Assembly: GCF_963674565.1 (NCBI RefSeq)
Contig: NZ_OY771430.1
Coordinates: 62,001-126,000, forward strand
Direction of reading: 5' to 3'
From: an uncultured Carboxylicivirga sp.
GTDB lineage: Bacteria > Bacteroidota > Bacteroidia > Bacteroidales > Marinilabiliaceae
DNA: 64,000 bases
Below, piece after piece: positions 43,638 to 51,807 of this stretch. Within the stretch, counting starts at the first letter, position 1. Each line of letters begins with the position of its first letter. The translations under genes were made by a program, and so were the position numbers. A model generated the notes under the pieces. The model had not been told where the DNA came from. It did not search any database and saw only the letters and a program-made list of their open reading frames with translations.

Positions 43638-44541
43638 GATATAAGGTATTAATTACAGTTGGTTGAGCAGAGCCTTTAGAAAAAGAAACATCGAGGCGCC
43701 CCAGAAAAATGCCTGATTTACCCATTTGATTTATGACAACTTCTTTACCCAGTTTGTTTTTTACAAAGGAAGGTTCTTTCATGAAAGTATGCGTATGGCC
43801 ACCTAAAATCATGTCAATCTGCGAAGTGTTTTCTGCCAATTTGATATCCGATATTTTGTCATCCTTATATTCAAAACCTAAATGTGATAAAGCAATAATG
43901 TAATCGCAGTTCTCTTTTTCTTTCAATAATTGAGCTGTTTTATTAGCTACTTCAATTGGATCGATGTACTTTGTATTTCCAATTCGATCACTGGTAACTA
44001 AACCATCCAGTTCTATGCCCAAACCTATTAAACCAATTTTTAATGGCCCTTTGTTAATTACCAGATATGGTAAAGTCATTCCTTCAAGAGGAGTATTGTC
44101 AAAGTCATAATTGCTGCACACAAAAGGGAAGGAAGCCTTTTTCATTTGAATTGACAGTTCTTCGATTCCGTTATCAAACTCATGATTTCCTATGGTTGCA
44201 GCATCATAGCCCATTTTGCTCATAAGTTTTAATTCCAGCTCACCTTTGAAAAAATTGAAGTAAGGTGTACCCTGAAAAATGTCTCCACAGTCAAGTAATA
44301 AAATATGTTCGCTTTCCTGTCTTATTTTACTTACTATAGCTGCCCGTTTGGCATAACCGCCGCCATTGGGATATTCATGATGATTAGCCGGTAATGGTTC
44401 AATTTGACTATGAACATCATTGGTATGCAAAATGGTTAATCGAACTTCTTTGTCTGAACATGAATAGAGTTGCGGAACAGCAGCCATAGCTAAAGCACCG
44501 GCACCAATTTGTTTAATAAATTTACGTCTGTCGTGTTTCAT
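43630..44541 (-). CDS. 5'-nucleotidase N-terminal (metallophosphatase) domain protein, Tat-exported
   Basis: This is a calcineurin-like phosphoesterase corresponding to the catalytic N-domain of UshA-type 5'-nucleotidases, about 303 aa. A twin-arginine signal opens it (MKHDRRKFIKQIGAGALAMA, DRRKFIK motif). The dimetal-site motifs are TILHTNDVHSQ, LLDCGDIFQGTP, TIGNHEFDNG, ALSHLG and GGHTHTF. The C-terminal substrate-binding domain is absent from this protein and is encoded by the gene just upstream in the operon, which overlaps it by one base. The two products probably assemble into one enzyme in the periplasm (inference). Likely substrates are nucleotides or UDP-sugars. Confidence 0.9.
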   Translation of the reverse strand: MKHDRRKFIKQIGAGALAMAAVPQLYSCSDKEVRLTILHTNDVHSQIEPLPANHHEYPNGGGYAKRAAIVSKIRQESEHILLLDCGDIFQGTPYFNFFKGELELKLMSKMGYDAATIGNHEFDNGIEELSIQMKKASFPFVCSNYDFDNTPLEGMTLPYLVINKGPLKIGLIGLGIELDGLVTSDRIGNTKYIDPIEVANKTAQLLKEKENCDYIIALSHLGFEYKDDKISDIKLAENTSQIDMILGGHTHTFMKEPSFVKNKLGKEVVINQMGKSGIFLGRLDVSFSKGSAQPTVINTLYHV

Positions 44542-45311
44542 TATTTGATTCGGTTATCCAGTTTAGCGTCTATTTTTTGATTGTTGGTTTCGAGTTTTTT
44601 AATATGATCAATTATCATATCACGTAACTTAACCTTGGTTTCTGTTACTTTTCCCTTCTTGAAAACATCATAATGGTCGCCTCCTTTAGATAGGTAATCA
44701 GAGGTTGCAACAACATAACTTTCTCTGTTAAGGGTTTGACCATTAATTTTTATATCTGAAGCTTTGCCATTTTTAATAGTAAATGTAGCACCGGCTATTC
44801 CATCACCGCCTTCACTGGATATGTAATCCAAAAACTCAATTGTTTGTTCGCGGTTTAAGGTGACTAACACAATTTCGTTCTCGAAAGGCATTAATTGAAA
44901 GATCTTGTTAACGGTTACAGGACCTTCTTCAATAATGGTTCTTAGACCTTTGTGATTCATTAAGGCCATATCCGGCTGAGGAAGTTGCTTATCCTTATTC
45001 TGGCAAACAACTCTGGATTCTTCTAAAATCAGATCTGATACGAAATTAGTTAACAATCCTTCTGGTAAATTCTTGTCCAAAGTCTTTGCAGCATAGCCTA
45101 TTACCTGGTTCATTTGAATGTCGATGCTGTCCTTAATAGGGGCTATAAATTCAACCACTGATTGATCCTCTCTGAAAGAATCATCCAAATAAATGGTTTG
45201 TGATTCAACTTTTTGTGTTTGGTAGCTACTGTTTTGACAGCTAAAGGATGTTACCAAAAGCAAAGCAAAAGCAGCATGAATAAGATTCAGATGTTTACTA
45301 GGTTTAAACAT
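44541..45311 (-). CDS. 5'-nucleotidase C-terminal domain protein (lipoprotein)
   Basis: This corresponds to the C-terminal substrate-binding domain (5_nucleotid_C) of UshA-type 5'-nucleotidases, 256 aa. The export signal is LIHAAFALLLVTSFSCQNS, with a lipobox-like TSFSC, so it is probably a membrane-anchored lipoprotein. Family features include IGYAAKTLDKNLPEGLLTNF, ADLILEE-like VSDLILEESR, MALMNHKGLRTIIEEGPVTV, FQLMPFENEIV and the closing SDYLSKGGDHYDVFKKGK. The stop overlaps the ATG of the catalytic-domain gene by one base. A separate start and export signal on each half show that the split is natural, not a frameshift. Confidence 0.88.
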   Translation of the reverse strand: MFKPSKHLNLIHAAFALLLVTSFSCQNSSYQTQKVESQTIYLDDSFREDQSVVEFIAPIKDSIDIQMNQVIGYAAKTLDKNLPEGLLTNFVSDLILEESRVVCQNKDKQLPQPDMALMNHKGLRTIIEEGPVTVNKIFQLMPFENEIVLVTLNREQTIEFLDYISSEGGDGIAGATFTIKNGKASDIKINGQTLNRESYVVATSDYLSKGGDHYDVFKKGKVTETKVKLRDMIIDHIKKLETNNQKIDAKLDNRIK

Positions 45312-45412
45312 TTTTGATTTGATATATGAATATTACATGTAAATAAAGGTAAAAGAATAGGATTTGGTTTACCTTTTAATGTTAAATTTTAGAAAAATTC
45401 GACCAAATAGTC

Positions 45413-45446
45413 TAAAAAAAATACCCGAATCAAAAGAGACGGGCAT
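45413..45446 (-). terminator. Terminator after the 45.5-46.2 kb hypothetical gene
   Basis: On the minus strand a CCCG/CGGG stem (45424-45427 with 45440-45443), extended by AT pairs, is followed by a run of eight T residues (plus-strand A-run from 45413). It separates this gene from the nucleotidase operon. Confidence 0.7.
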
Positions 45447-45466
45447 CTAAATCTGATATTCAAAAA

Positions 45467-46180
45467 TTATTTAATTCTGTCGAGATAAATCTTACGTATT
45501 TCCAGGAGGTAATTTCGATCAATATTTGGGTTATAAATCCTTATTATATCTCTAATACCAAAATCTGCATGTATGTGTCCTATTGCAGCATCAAATACAC
45601 TATGATCCCAGTTATGTTTGGCTTTTCGGGTAATATCTTCAAATAACTTCCAGGTCAATTTGTAAGGTATTGTAAAGTAGCCATGATCTTTCTCGTCCAA
45701 ATCGAAATAAACTCCATCTTCGATTTCTTCAAGCATAAAAAACTTTTTCAACCTGATGATTGCTTTCCCTTCAATGTTTTTTGGTTTCTTCTTGAATTCT
45801 ATTCCTTGATCAAGGTAGCCTTGTTGTAAATCTGCTATCTGATCAAAACTATCCAAATGTCGAACTCTAATTACATGAAACATTTTATTATAAATATGCA
45901 CCGTACCTGCAGCTGCATTAAAATCGGTACCAAAATAATGTTGAATATTTTGGGTGGCACGTGTAATCTCTTCCAGCGTATAAAGCTGTTTAAGAACCAG
46001 GTAAAGATATAAAGGTTTAGAATCAGAAGGGATATCACTGTAATAGCCAAAATATCCAGGGAAGGGTTCCGGAGCTTCCAATACAAAGGTATTTGGAAGA
46101 ATCTTGTCATTCATGGTTACTAAAGATTCCTCTTTTAGCAAATTACCATATCGCTGGAGAATTAATTTGTTTTGACTCAT
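45467..46180 (-). CDS. Conserved hypothetical protein, 237 aa
   Basis: I do not recognise this family. The protein is soluble and cytoplasmic by composition. It contains a predicted ferredoxin-like or two-repeat arrangement: two similar segments of the form F-x-A-x-G-x-I/V-H-I/x-x-x-F-x-I/x-x-I-R are visible (DFNAAAGTVHIYNKMFHVIR and VFDAAIGHIHADFGIRDIIR), each followed by an acidic helix. This suggests internal duplication. It stands alone between two terminators or gaps. It may be restricted to this part of Bacteroidota. Confidence 0.65.
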   Translation of the reverse strand: MSQNKLILQRYGNLLKEESLVTMNDKILPNTFVLEAPEPFPGYFGYYSDIPSDSKPLYLYLVLKQLYTLEEITRATQNIQHYFGTDFNAAAGTVHIYNKMFHVIRVRHLDSFDQIADLQQGYLDQGIEFKKKPKNIEGKAIIRLKKFFMLEEIEDGVYFDLDEKDHGYFTIPYKLTWKLFEDITRKAKHNWDHSVFDAAIGHIHADFGIRDIIRIYNPNIDRNYLLEIRKIYLDRIK

Positions 46181-46280
46181 AGATGTGTGTTTTAATAATT
46201 TGTCTCCTAATTCATATTTGTATTGACTAAAAGTTAATACAAAAAAATTAACGGATCAACTCTAAATTCAAATAAATGGT

Positions 46281-47054
46281 TTATGGGTGGTCACGCACAA
46301 ATGTTGGCATATCAGGTTTAGATAAATCCTGATGATAATAATATCCATCCACATCGAATGCCCTCAGATCATCCGGATTTTCAATCTGGTTCTGAATGAT
46401 GAAACGAGTCATTAATCCTCTGGCTTTCTTGGCAAAGAAACTTATTACCTTGTATTCACCATTTTTCTGATCTTTAAAAACGGGTGTGACAATTTGTTTT
46501 TTTAGTTTTTTTCGGTCGATTGACTTAAAATATTCATTGGATGCCAGATTGATCAATACTTCTTCTTTACTTTCATTCATATCTTTCAGGAGAAGCTTGG
46601 TGATTTTGTCGCCCCAGAACTCATAAAGATTCTTTTTTGAACTGATTTCAAGCTTTGTGCCCATCTCAAGGCGGTAAGGCATAATGTTATCCAAAGGACG
46701 AAGTAATCCATATAAACCGGATAATATTCGAAGGTGAGAATTGGCATAATCCACCTCATTGGTATTTAACGAGTAGGCATCTATTCCGGTGTAAACCTCC
46801 CCTTTAAAGGCGAATAAGGCAGCTCTTGTTTCTGCTTCATGAAAAGGATGTTGCCATAACTGAAAACGATGGTGGTTAAGTGTTGCCAAAGGCGAACTTA
46901 TACTCATTAATTCTGATAATGCAGCAGGTTTTAATTTTTTCAGCTGTTTTACCAATGCAGTGGCTTCCTTTGGGAAACGTATATCTGTATTTAAGGTTGC
47001 CGGTACCTTTGTTTCAAAATCAAGTGTTTTGGCAGGTGAAATTATTATGATCAT
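46281..47054 (-). CDS. yaaA: Peroxide stress protein YaaA (DUF328/UPF0246)
   Basis: In E. coli YaaA lowers free intracellular iron and limits Fenton damage during hydrogen peroxide stress; it binds DNA and has a cantaloupe fold. The start MIIIISPAKTLDFETKVPAT is the family hallmark. It is followed by AALFAFKGEVYTGIDAYSLN, LRILSGLYGLLRPLDNIMPYR-type motif (written here in part), MGTKLEISSKKNLYEFWGDK, LINLASNEYFKSIDRKKL and VISFFAKKARGLMTRFIIQN. The length of 257 aa is normal. It lies 59 bases downstream of the DeoR-type regulator gene, possibly co-transcribed. Confidence 0.94.
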   Translation of the reverse strand: MIIIISPAKTLDFETKVPATLNTDIRFPKEATALVKQLKKLKPAALSELMSISSPLATLNHHRFQLWQHPFHEAETRAALFAFKGEVYTGIDAYSLNTNEVDYANSHLRILSGLYGLLRPLDNIMPYRLEMGTKLEISSKKNLYEFWGDKITKLLLKDMNESKEEVLINLASNEYFKSIDRKKLKKQIVTPVFKDQKNGEYKVISFFAKKARGLMTRFIIQNQIENPDDLRAFDVDGYYYHQDLSKPDMPTFVRDHP

Positions 47055-47113
47055 ATATGCTAAGGTTTATAGAGTTTTAACATTATAACCATTGGGTATG
47101 TTCAAAATATCTC

Positions 47114-47896
47114 CTAATCAGCTATTATTACTTCAATACCAGCGTTAATTAGTTTTTCGTAATCATCTTCAGCTAACCCTCGGTCAGTAACAATTACGTC
47201 TATGTCGGTGAGTTGACCAATAATTGCCAGACTTCGTTTTTTAAACTTACTTGAATCAGCAACCAGTATGACTTTTTTGGCCATTTTAAGCATGGTGCGA
47301 TTCAAGGCAGCTTCTTCGATATGTGGTGTACTAATACCGAGTTGAGCATCAATTCCATCTGCACCAATAAATAATTTATCGCTAAAGAAGTTTTTCAGAT
47401 TATTCTGACCAATAGAGCCGACCAACGAAAGAGATTTTTTACGCATTACACCTCCAGGCATAATTATATTGATGTGCTCCATTTCAGCTAATGGAGCTGC
47501 AATGTTTAATGCGTTGGTTATAACGGTCAGATTTTTAAAACGATGAAGATGATTGGCCACTTCTTTAGTGGTTGTTCCGGAATCCAATACAATAGTATCG
47601 CCGTCCTCAATTAATCTGGCAGCTCTTTTACCAATGGCTTCCTTTTCTTTTGAATGTTGTATTTTTTTATCTGAGAGTTTTATTTCAAGATTAACCTTGT
47701 CCGTTTTGATGGCTCCACCCCTGGCACGTATCAAGAGATTCTTGTGCTCGAGCTGAGTAAGGTCATTACGTATAGTTACTTCGCTTACATTAAATTGTTC
47801 GCTAAGTTCATGTACGTTCACCTGTCCTCTGTCATCTAATATTTTAAGTATAAGTCCGCGTCGGCCGACTGTAGTATTTGGATCAAAGTCATTCAT
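47114..47896 (-). CDS. DeoR-family transcriptional regulator (AgaR/GlpR-like)
   Basis: This sugar-phosphate-responsive regulator has an N-terminal DeoR helix-turn-helix at about residues 10-65 (RRGLILKILDDRGQVNVHEL, FNVSEVTIRNDLTQLEHKNL). A DeoRC sensor domain follows (IVLDSGTTTKEVANHL, LTVITNALNIA, KLFIGADGIDAQLGIST, ILVADSSKFKKRSLAIIG). The ATG at 47896 is preferred over a GTG at 47932. No sugar operon is directly adjacent, although a SIS-domain isomerase and sugar kinase lie 1-4 kb away on the opposite strand; a link is possible but not shown. Confidence 0.92.
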   Translation of the reverse strand: MNDFDPNTTVGRRGLILKILDDRGQVNVHELSEQFNVSEVTIRNDLTQLEHKNLLIRARGGAIKTDKVNLEIKLSDKKIQHSKEKEAIGKRAARLIEDGDTIVLDSGTTTKEVANHLHRFKNLTVITNALNIAAPLAEMEHINIIMPGGVMRKKSLSLVGSIGQNNLKNFFSDKLFIGADGIDAQLGISTPHIEEAALNRTMLKMAKKVILVADSSKFKKRSLAIIGQLTDIDVIVTDRGLAEDDYEKLINAGIEVIIAD

Positions 47897-48045
47897 TTCG
47901 TTTCGTTTTCTTTCGATAAAACTTATTTTCACAAATTAACTAAATTTTCTTATAATGATATCAGTGCCTGGTAAGATTAATCATGGGATTAAAAAGGCTT
48001 TTAAAATTTGAATATTTTTACAATCTATAAAAACTGTTTTGTATT

Positions 48046-48981
48046 TTGAATTCGATAAAACCTATATATCTGGCTCCATTACAAGGGTATACAAATGTTT
48101 ATTACAGAAGAGCTTTGAGTGAAGTTTATTCGATTGTAAACAAGTATTTTACACCTTTTTTTGAGGAAGCAAAAGGTAGCTTTTCTGATCCACAACTATT
48201 ACCTGAACTTGATCAGGAGTTAAATGCAGGTTGTGATTTGATTCCTCAGGTTGCAAGCAATAATTCAAAATTTTTGATTGATTTTACTCAAAAGGTAAAT
48301 GAACTTGGTTTTGATGAAGTAAACATAAATATGGGTTGTCCGTTTCCAATGCTGGTAAAAAGGCAAAAGGGAGGAGGGATGTTATCAGAGCCTTATTTGG
48401 TTGAAAAGCTATTGAATGACTTTTTTAAGAAAGACCTTCATGTTAGACTATCCATTAAAATGCGTGCTGGATTGAATCATTTCGATCAGGGTTTAGAAAT
48501 TCTGAAAGTCATAAATAAGTTCCCAATTCACGAAATTATTATTCATCCCCGCCTAGTAACGCAAAAGTATAACGGTGAACCCAATTGGTTTGATTTTGAA
48601 CGAATGTTTGATAATACTCATATTCCGTTAGTTGCAAATGGTGATCTTTTATCAAATGATGATATTCAAAATATTTGTACACGATTTCCTCATATAAAAG
48701 CAGTAATGGTGGGGCGAGGTATTTTAAGAGATCCTTCAATCATTAATTTATTAGATGAAAAACAAAAAGGTGAGCGATTTAGGCTATTCCATCAGGTTTA
48801 TTTTGATTTGGTTATGAAGAATGCATTTAACTGGAATCAGGCGTTTAATTATTTTAATAATTTTTGGTTTTATCCTTTGACATCTACAGTAGAAGGCAAG
48901 CGTCATTTTAGAAAATTGAGAAAGTATAATAATATTGAAGGTTATAAGGAATGGATTAATCCGGCATTTGATTTAATATAA
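48046..48981 (+). CDS. tRNA-dihydrouridine synthase
   Basis: This FMN-dependent enzyme reduces specific uridines in tRNA to dihydrouridine. The TIM barrel shows IYLAPLQGYTNVYYRRAL, LIPQVASNN, NINMGCPFPMLVKRQKGGGM (with the catalytic Cys), LSIKMRAGLNHFDQ, EIIIHPRL (usually IHGRT), VANGDLLSNDDI and AVMVGRGILRDP. It has no ATG at the expected N-terminus; TTG at 48046 is the likely start, because the conserved APLQG motif follows at once. It is about 311 aa. It cannot be assigned to DusA, B or C by eye. It begins a run of plus-strand genes divergent from the DeoR regulator. Confidence 0.9.
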   Translation: MNSIKPIYLAPLQGYTNVYYRRALSEVYSIVNKYFTPFFEEAKGSFSDPQLLPELDQELNAGCDLIPQVASNNSKFLIDFTQKVNELGFDEVNINMGCPFPMLVKRQKGGGMLSEPYLVEKLLNDFFKKDLHVRLSIKMRAGLNHFDQGLEILKVINKFPIHEIIIHPRLVTQKYNGEPNWFDFERMFDNTHIPLVANGDLLSNDDIQNICTRFPHIKAVMVGRGILRDPSIINLLDEKQKGERFRLFHQVYFDLVMKNAFNWNQAFNYFNNFWFYPLTSTVEGKRHFRKLRKYNNIEGYKEWINPAFDLI

Positions 48982-49026
48982 TAAATTAGGGTGCCATTTG
49001 ACATGGTCTTTTGCAAACTAAAATAA

Positions 49027-49034
49027 TACCTTTG
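49027..49034 (+). promoter_or_regulatory. -7 promoter box before the SIS-domain isomerase gene
   Basis: TACCTTTG matches TAnnTTTG and ends 19 bases before the ATG at 49054. A correctly spaced -33 TTTG was not found. Confidence 0.5.
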
Positions 49035-49053
49035 TGTTGAAAAAATTCAATAT

Positions 49054-49665
49054 ATGATCCTAGAGGAAGTTAAGGCGCTTTTACAACATGAAGCGCAAGC
49101 GATACAGAATATTCCGGCAACAGATGATTTTGAAAAAGCCGTTAATCTTATTCATAGCCAGGTGCATGAGCAAAAGGGTAAGCTTATAACAACAGGAATG
49201 GGCAAAGCTGGTCAGATTGCAATCAATATGGCGACCACCTTTAGTTCAACCGGAACACCAGCAGTATTTTTACATCCTAGCGAAGCTCAACATGGAGATT
49301 TAGGGGTTGTACAGGAAAACGATATTATGCTGATGATATCCAATTCTGGAAAAACACGTGAAATAATTGAACTAATTGATTTAGCCCGTGGTCTTCGTCC
49401 TAATATTAAAATAATTGTAATAACCAGTAATACTGAGTCTGTTTTGGCACAGGAGTCCGATGTTTGTATCAGTACCGGAAATCCAACAGAAGTTTGTGTG
49501 CTGGGGTTGACCCCAACTACATCCACAACTACCATGACGGTGATTGGAGATATTTTGGTTGTTTTATTGATGAAAAAAATCAATTTTACCAATGCTGATT
49601 ATGCAAAGCGTCACCATGGAGGATATCTGGGTGATAAATCGAGAAAGGCAGCTGGTATAAAATAA
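49054..49665 (+). CDS. SIS-domain sugar-phosphate isomerase (KdsD/GutQ-like, no CBS domains)
   Basis: It is a single SIS domain of about 203 aa. KITTGMGKAG-type phosphate-binding region is visible as LITTGMGKAGQIAINMATTF, followed by PAVFLHPSEAQHGDLGVVQE, DIMLMISNSGKTREIIELI, TPTTSTTTMTVIGDILVVLL and DYAKRHHGGYLGDKSRKAAG. These match D-arabinose 5-phosphate isomerase. E. coli KdsD and GutQ (about 320 aa) have two CBS domains after this point; here the protein ends right after the SIS domain. Single-domain isomerases of this type exist in Bacteroidota. The gene is 6 bases upstream of a phosphohexomutase, so a role in LPS Kdo or cell-surface sugar supply is possible but inferred. Confidence 0.82.
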   Translation: MILEEVKALLQHEAQAIQNIPATDDFEKAVNLIHSQVHEQKGKLITTGMGKAGQIAINMATTFSSTGTPAVFLHPSEAQHGDLGVVQENDIMLMISNSGKTREIIELIDLARGLRPNIKIIVITSNTESVLAQESDVCISTGNPTEVCVLGLTPTTSTTTMTVIGDILVVLLMKKINFTNADYAKRHHGGYLGDKSRKAAGIK

Positions 49666-49671
49666 AGGTCT

Positions 49672-51189
49672 ATGGCATTTAACTGGAAGAGTTTACAGAA
49701 TGGTTCTGATATCAGAGGAGTTGCACTGGAAGGTGTTCCTGGTGAGAATGTAAACCTGGATGAAAAGGTAGTTTATCAGTTAGCGAAGGCTTTTTTTACA
49801 TGGCTAAAAAGGCAAAGTGAAGGTAAAACGCTGAAGGTGGCTGTTGGTATGGATTCACGACTATCGGGTCCTGCATTGAAATCATCTTTTATTAAAGGAC
49901 TTTCGGACCAGGGAGCTGATGTAATGGATTGTGATATGGCATCAACACCTGCAATGTTTATGACAACCGTTACAGAACCATATCTGGCTGATGGAGGTGT
50001 GATGTTAACCGCAAGTCATCTTCCTTATAATCGCAATGGATTGAAGTTTTTTACTTCTAAAGGAGGCCTCGAAAAGACCGATATTTCTGAAATTCTTGAT
50101 ATTGCAGCTTCAGAAACCTATCTTTCGGATAATGCTGTTGGAATTATAGAGGACATTAATTTTATTGATGTTTATTCTAACATACTGGCAGAAAAAATAA
50201 AAACAGAGGTAAACGATACCCAAAATTATAACCAACCTCTATCAGGCTTTAAAATAGTGCTGGATGCAGGTAATGGAGCCGGTGGGTTTTATGCCCATAA
50301 AGTATTAAAAGAATTGGGTGCTGATATTAATGGCAGCCAGTTTCTTGAGCCTGACGGTAGTTTCCCAAATCATATTCCTAATCCCGAAGATGAGCAGGCC
50401 ATGCAATCAATTTGTAAGGCTGTAGAAGAGACTGGAGCTGATCTGGGAATTATTTTTGATACCGATGTTGACAGAGCTGCTATCGTTGATAATAATGCCA
50501 ACCCTGTAAACAGAAATGAGCTTGTTGCTCTTTCGGCAGTGATTATTAATGAGGAGCATCCGGGTTCAGTAGTCGTTACTGATTCCATCACGTCTGATGG
50601 TTTGTCGTGGTTTATTAATGATTATTTAAAAGCCAGTCATCACAGATTTAAAAGAGGGTATAAGAATGTTATCAATGAGTCGGTTCGTTTAAATGAAACC
50701 GGTAAGGAATCCTGGCTGGCCATTGAAACATCCGGACATGCAGCTTTAAAAGAGAATTATTTCTTAGATGATGGTGCTTACCTTGTTACGAAAATTCTGA
50801 TTAAAATGGCACGTTTGAAGAAGGATGGGAAACTACTGTCTTCTTTAATTAAAGCATTGCCACAGCCGGAAGAGAGTAAGGAGTTCAGGATTAAAATTGA
50901 AACTGAAGGTTTTAAAGAATATGGTGAAAAAGTAATCAGTGATCTGGGTTTATTTGCGGATGCTAAGGATGACTGGAAGATTTTACCTGATAATTACGAA
51001 GGAATAAGAGTGTCATGCACTGATGAGAGTCAGAAAGGATGGTTTTTACTTCGTTTATCACTTCACGATCCTGTGATTCCACTTAATATTGAGTCAGATG
51101 TTGTGGGTGGGGTTAATGCTATTGCAGACCAACTTATAGCATTTTTTGAGGAATATAAATACCTTAACTTTAGTGTATTAAAAAAATAG
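49672..51189 (+). CDS. Phosphohexomutase (phosphomannomutase/phosphoglucomutase family)
   Basis: This alpha-D-phosphohexomutase interconverts hexose 1- and 6-phosphates through a phosphoserine. Four domains are visible: VAVGMDSRLSGP near the N-terminus, the active-site loop LTASHLPYNRNGLKFF (Ser phospho-carrier; usual families read TASHNP), the metal loop FDTDVDRAAIVD (D-x-D-x-D-R), the sugar-binding loop ETSGHAALKENYFLDDGAYL and the phosphate-binding C-domain (YEGIRVSCTDESQKGWFLLR). The variation TASHLPY fits plant/bacterial-type PMM/PGM homologues. At 505 aa it is longer than E. coli CpsG. It is coupled to the upstream isomerase gene by 6 bases. Confidence 0.9.
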   Translation: MAFNWKSLQNGSDIRGVALEGVPGENVNLDEKVVYQLAKAFFTWLKRQSEGKTLKVAVGMDSRLSGPALKSSFIKGLSDQGADVMDCDMASTPAMFMTTVTEPYLADGGVMLTASHLPYNRNGLKFFTSKGGLEKTDISEILDIAASETYLSDNAVGIIEDINFIDVYSNILAEKIKTEVNDTQNYNQPLSGFKIVLDAGNGAGGFYAHKVLKELGADINGSQFLEPDGSFPNHIPNPEDEQAMQSICKAVEETGADLGIIFDTDVDRAAIVDNNANPVNRNELVALSAVIINEEHPGSVVVTDSITSDGLSWFINDYLKASHHRFKRGYKNVINESVRLNETGKESWLAIETSGHAALKENYFLDDGAYLVTKILIKMARLKKDGKLLSSLIKALPQPEESKEFRIKIETEGFKEYGEKVISDLGLFADAKDDWKILPDNYEGIRVSCTDESQKGWFLLRLSLHDPVIPLNIESDVVGGVNAIADQLIAFFEEYKYLNFSVLKK

Positions 51190-51195
51190 ATAATT

Positions 51196-51738
51196 ATGCG
51201 AGTGTTGAAAGATAATGCAGTTGCTTTGATTGTTGATATTCAGGAAAGATTATTTCCTCACATATACGAGCATGAGCAATTAGCAAAAAATGTTGAGATA
51301 TTAATTCAAGGTTTGCAAGCTTTGGAAGTGCCTGTTGTGGTTAGTGAACAATACAAAAAAGGTTTGGGAGATACAATTGAGCCAATCGAAAAACTTATTG
51401 CCTCAGATCCGCATATCGAAAAAATGGCGTTTAGCTGTTGCGATGAACCAAAATTGATGGAAAAAACTGAATTAACAGGAAAACGGTTTGTGATTTTGGC
51501 AGGTATGGAAACGCATATTTGTGTGTTACAAACAGCCATAGATTTGCTGGAAAGAGGTTATCATCCGGTTGTTGTTGAAGATTGTGTTAGCTCGCGTACA
51601 TTAGCAAATAAACAGAATGCAATTGAGCGTATGAGGCAGGAAGGCGTCATTGTAACTTCTTATGAATCGTTGTTATTCGAATTATGTCGTTATGCCGGTT
51701 CAGATACTTTTAAAACTATCAGTAAGTTGGTGAAATAA
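51196..51738 (+). CDS. Isochorismatase-family cysteine hydrolase
   Basis: This is a small cytosolic alpha/beta hydrolase of the nicotinamidase/isochorismatase/YcaC group. The catalytic triad is visible as Asp in ALIVDIQERLFP, Lys in KMAFSCCDEP (about residue 77) and Cys in ILAGMETHICVLQTA. The GMETHICV motif with the Cys after His-Ile is the signature of this superfamily. The length of 180 aa is typical of the YcaC/YwoC side. The substrate is unknown. It sits 6 bases downstream of the phosphohexomutase gene and is closed by its own terminator. Confidence 0.88.
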   Translation: MRVLKDNAVALIVDIQERLFPHIYEHEQLAKNVEILIQGLQALEVPVVVSEQYKKGLGDTIEPIEKLIASDPHIEKMAFSCCDEPKLMEKTELTGKRFVILAGMETHICVLQTAIDLLERGYHPVVVEDCVSSRTLANKQNAIERMRQEGVIVTSYESLLFELCRYAGSDTFKTISKLVK

Positions 51739-51759
51739 AATTAATTGAATTATATTAGA

Positions 51760-51788
51760 GCCATTCCATTATTGGAGTGGCTTTTTTT
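51760..51788 (+). terminator. Rho-independent terminator after the isochorismatase-family gene
   Basis: GCCATTCC (51760-51767) pairs with GGAGTGGC (51774-51781, one G-T pair) across ATTATT, followed by a T-run to 51788. It also shows that the frame extending upstream of the PfkB ATG at 51808 is not its true N-terminus. Confidence 0.85.
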
Positions 51789-51807
51789 AATTAAAAGAGT
51801 ATCGGGA

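Noticed and set aside
43630..45311. A frameshifted single ushA gene
   Set aside because: Each half has its own ATG, export signal and stop with a one-base overlap, and the domain order is reversed compared with fused UshA, so the split is natural.
51745..51807. An N-terminal extension of the PfkB kinase beginning at a TTG
   Set aside because: These codons overlap an intrinsic terminator of the preceding gene and precede the conserved kinase start at ATG 51808.
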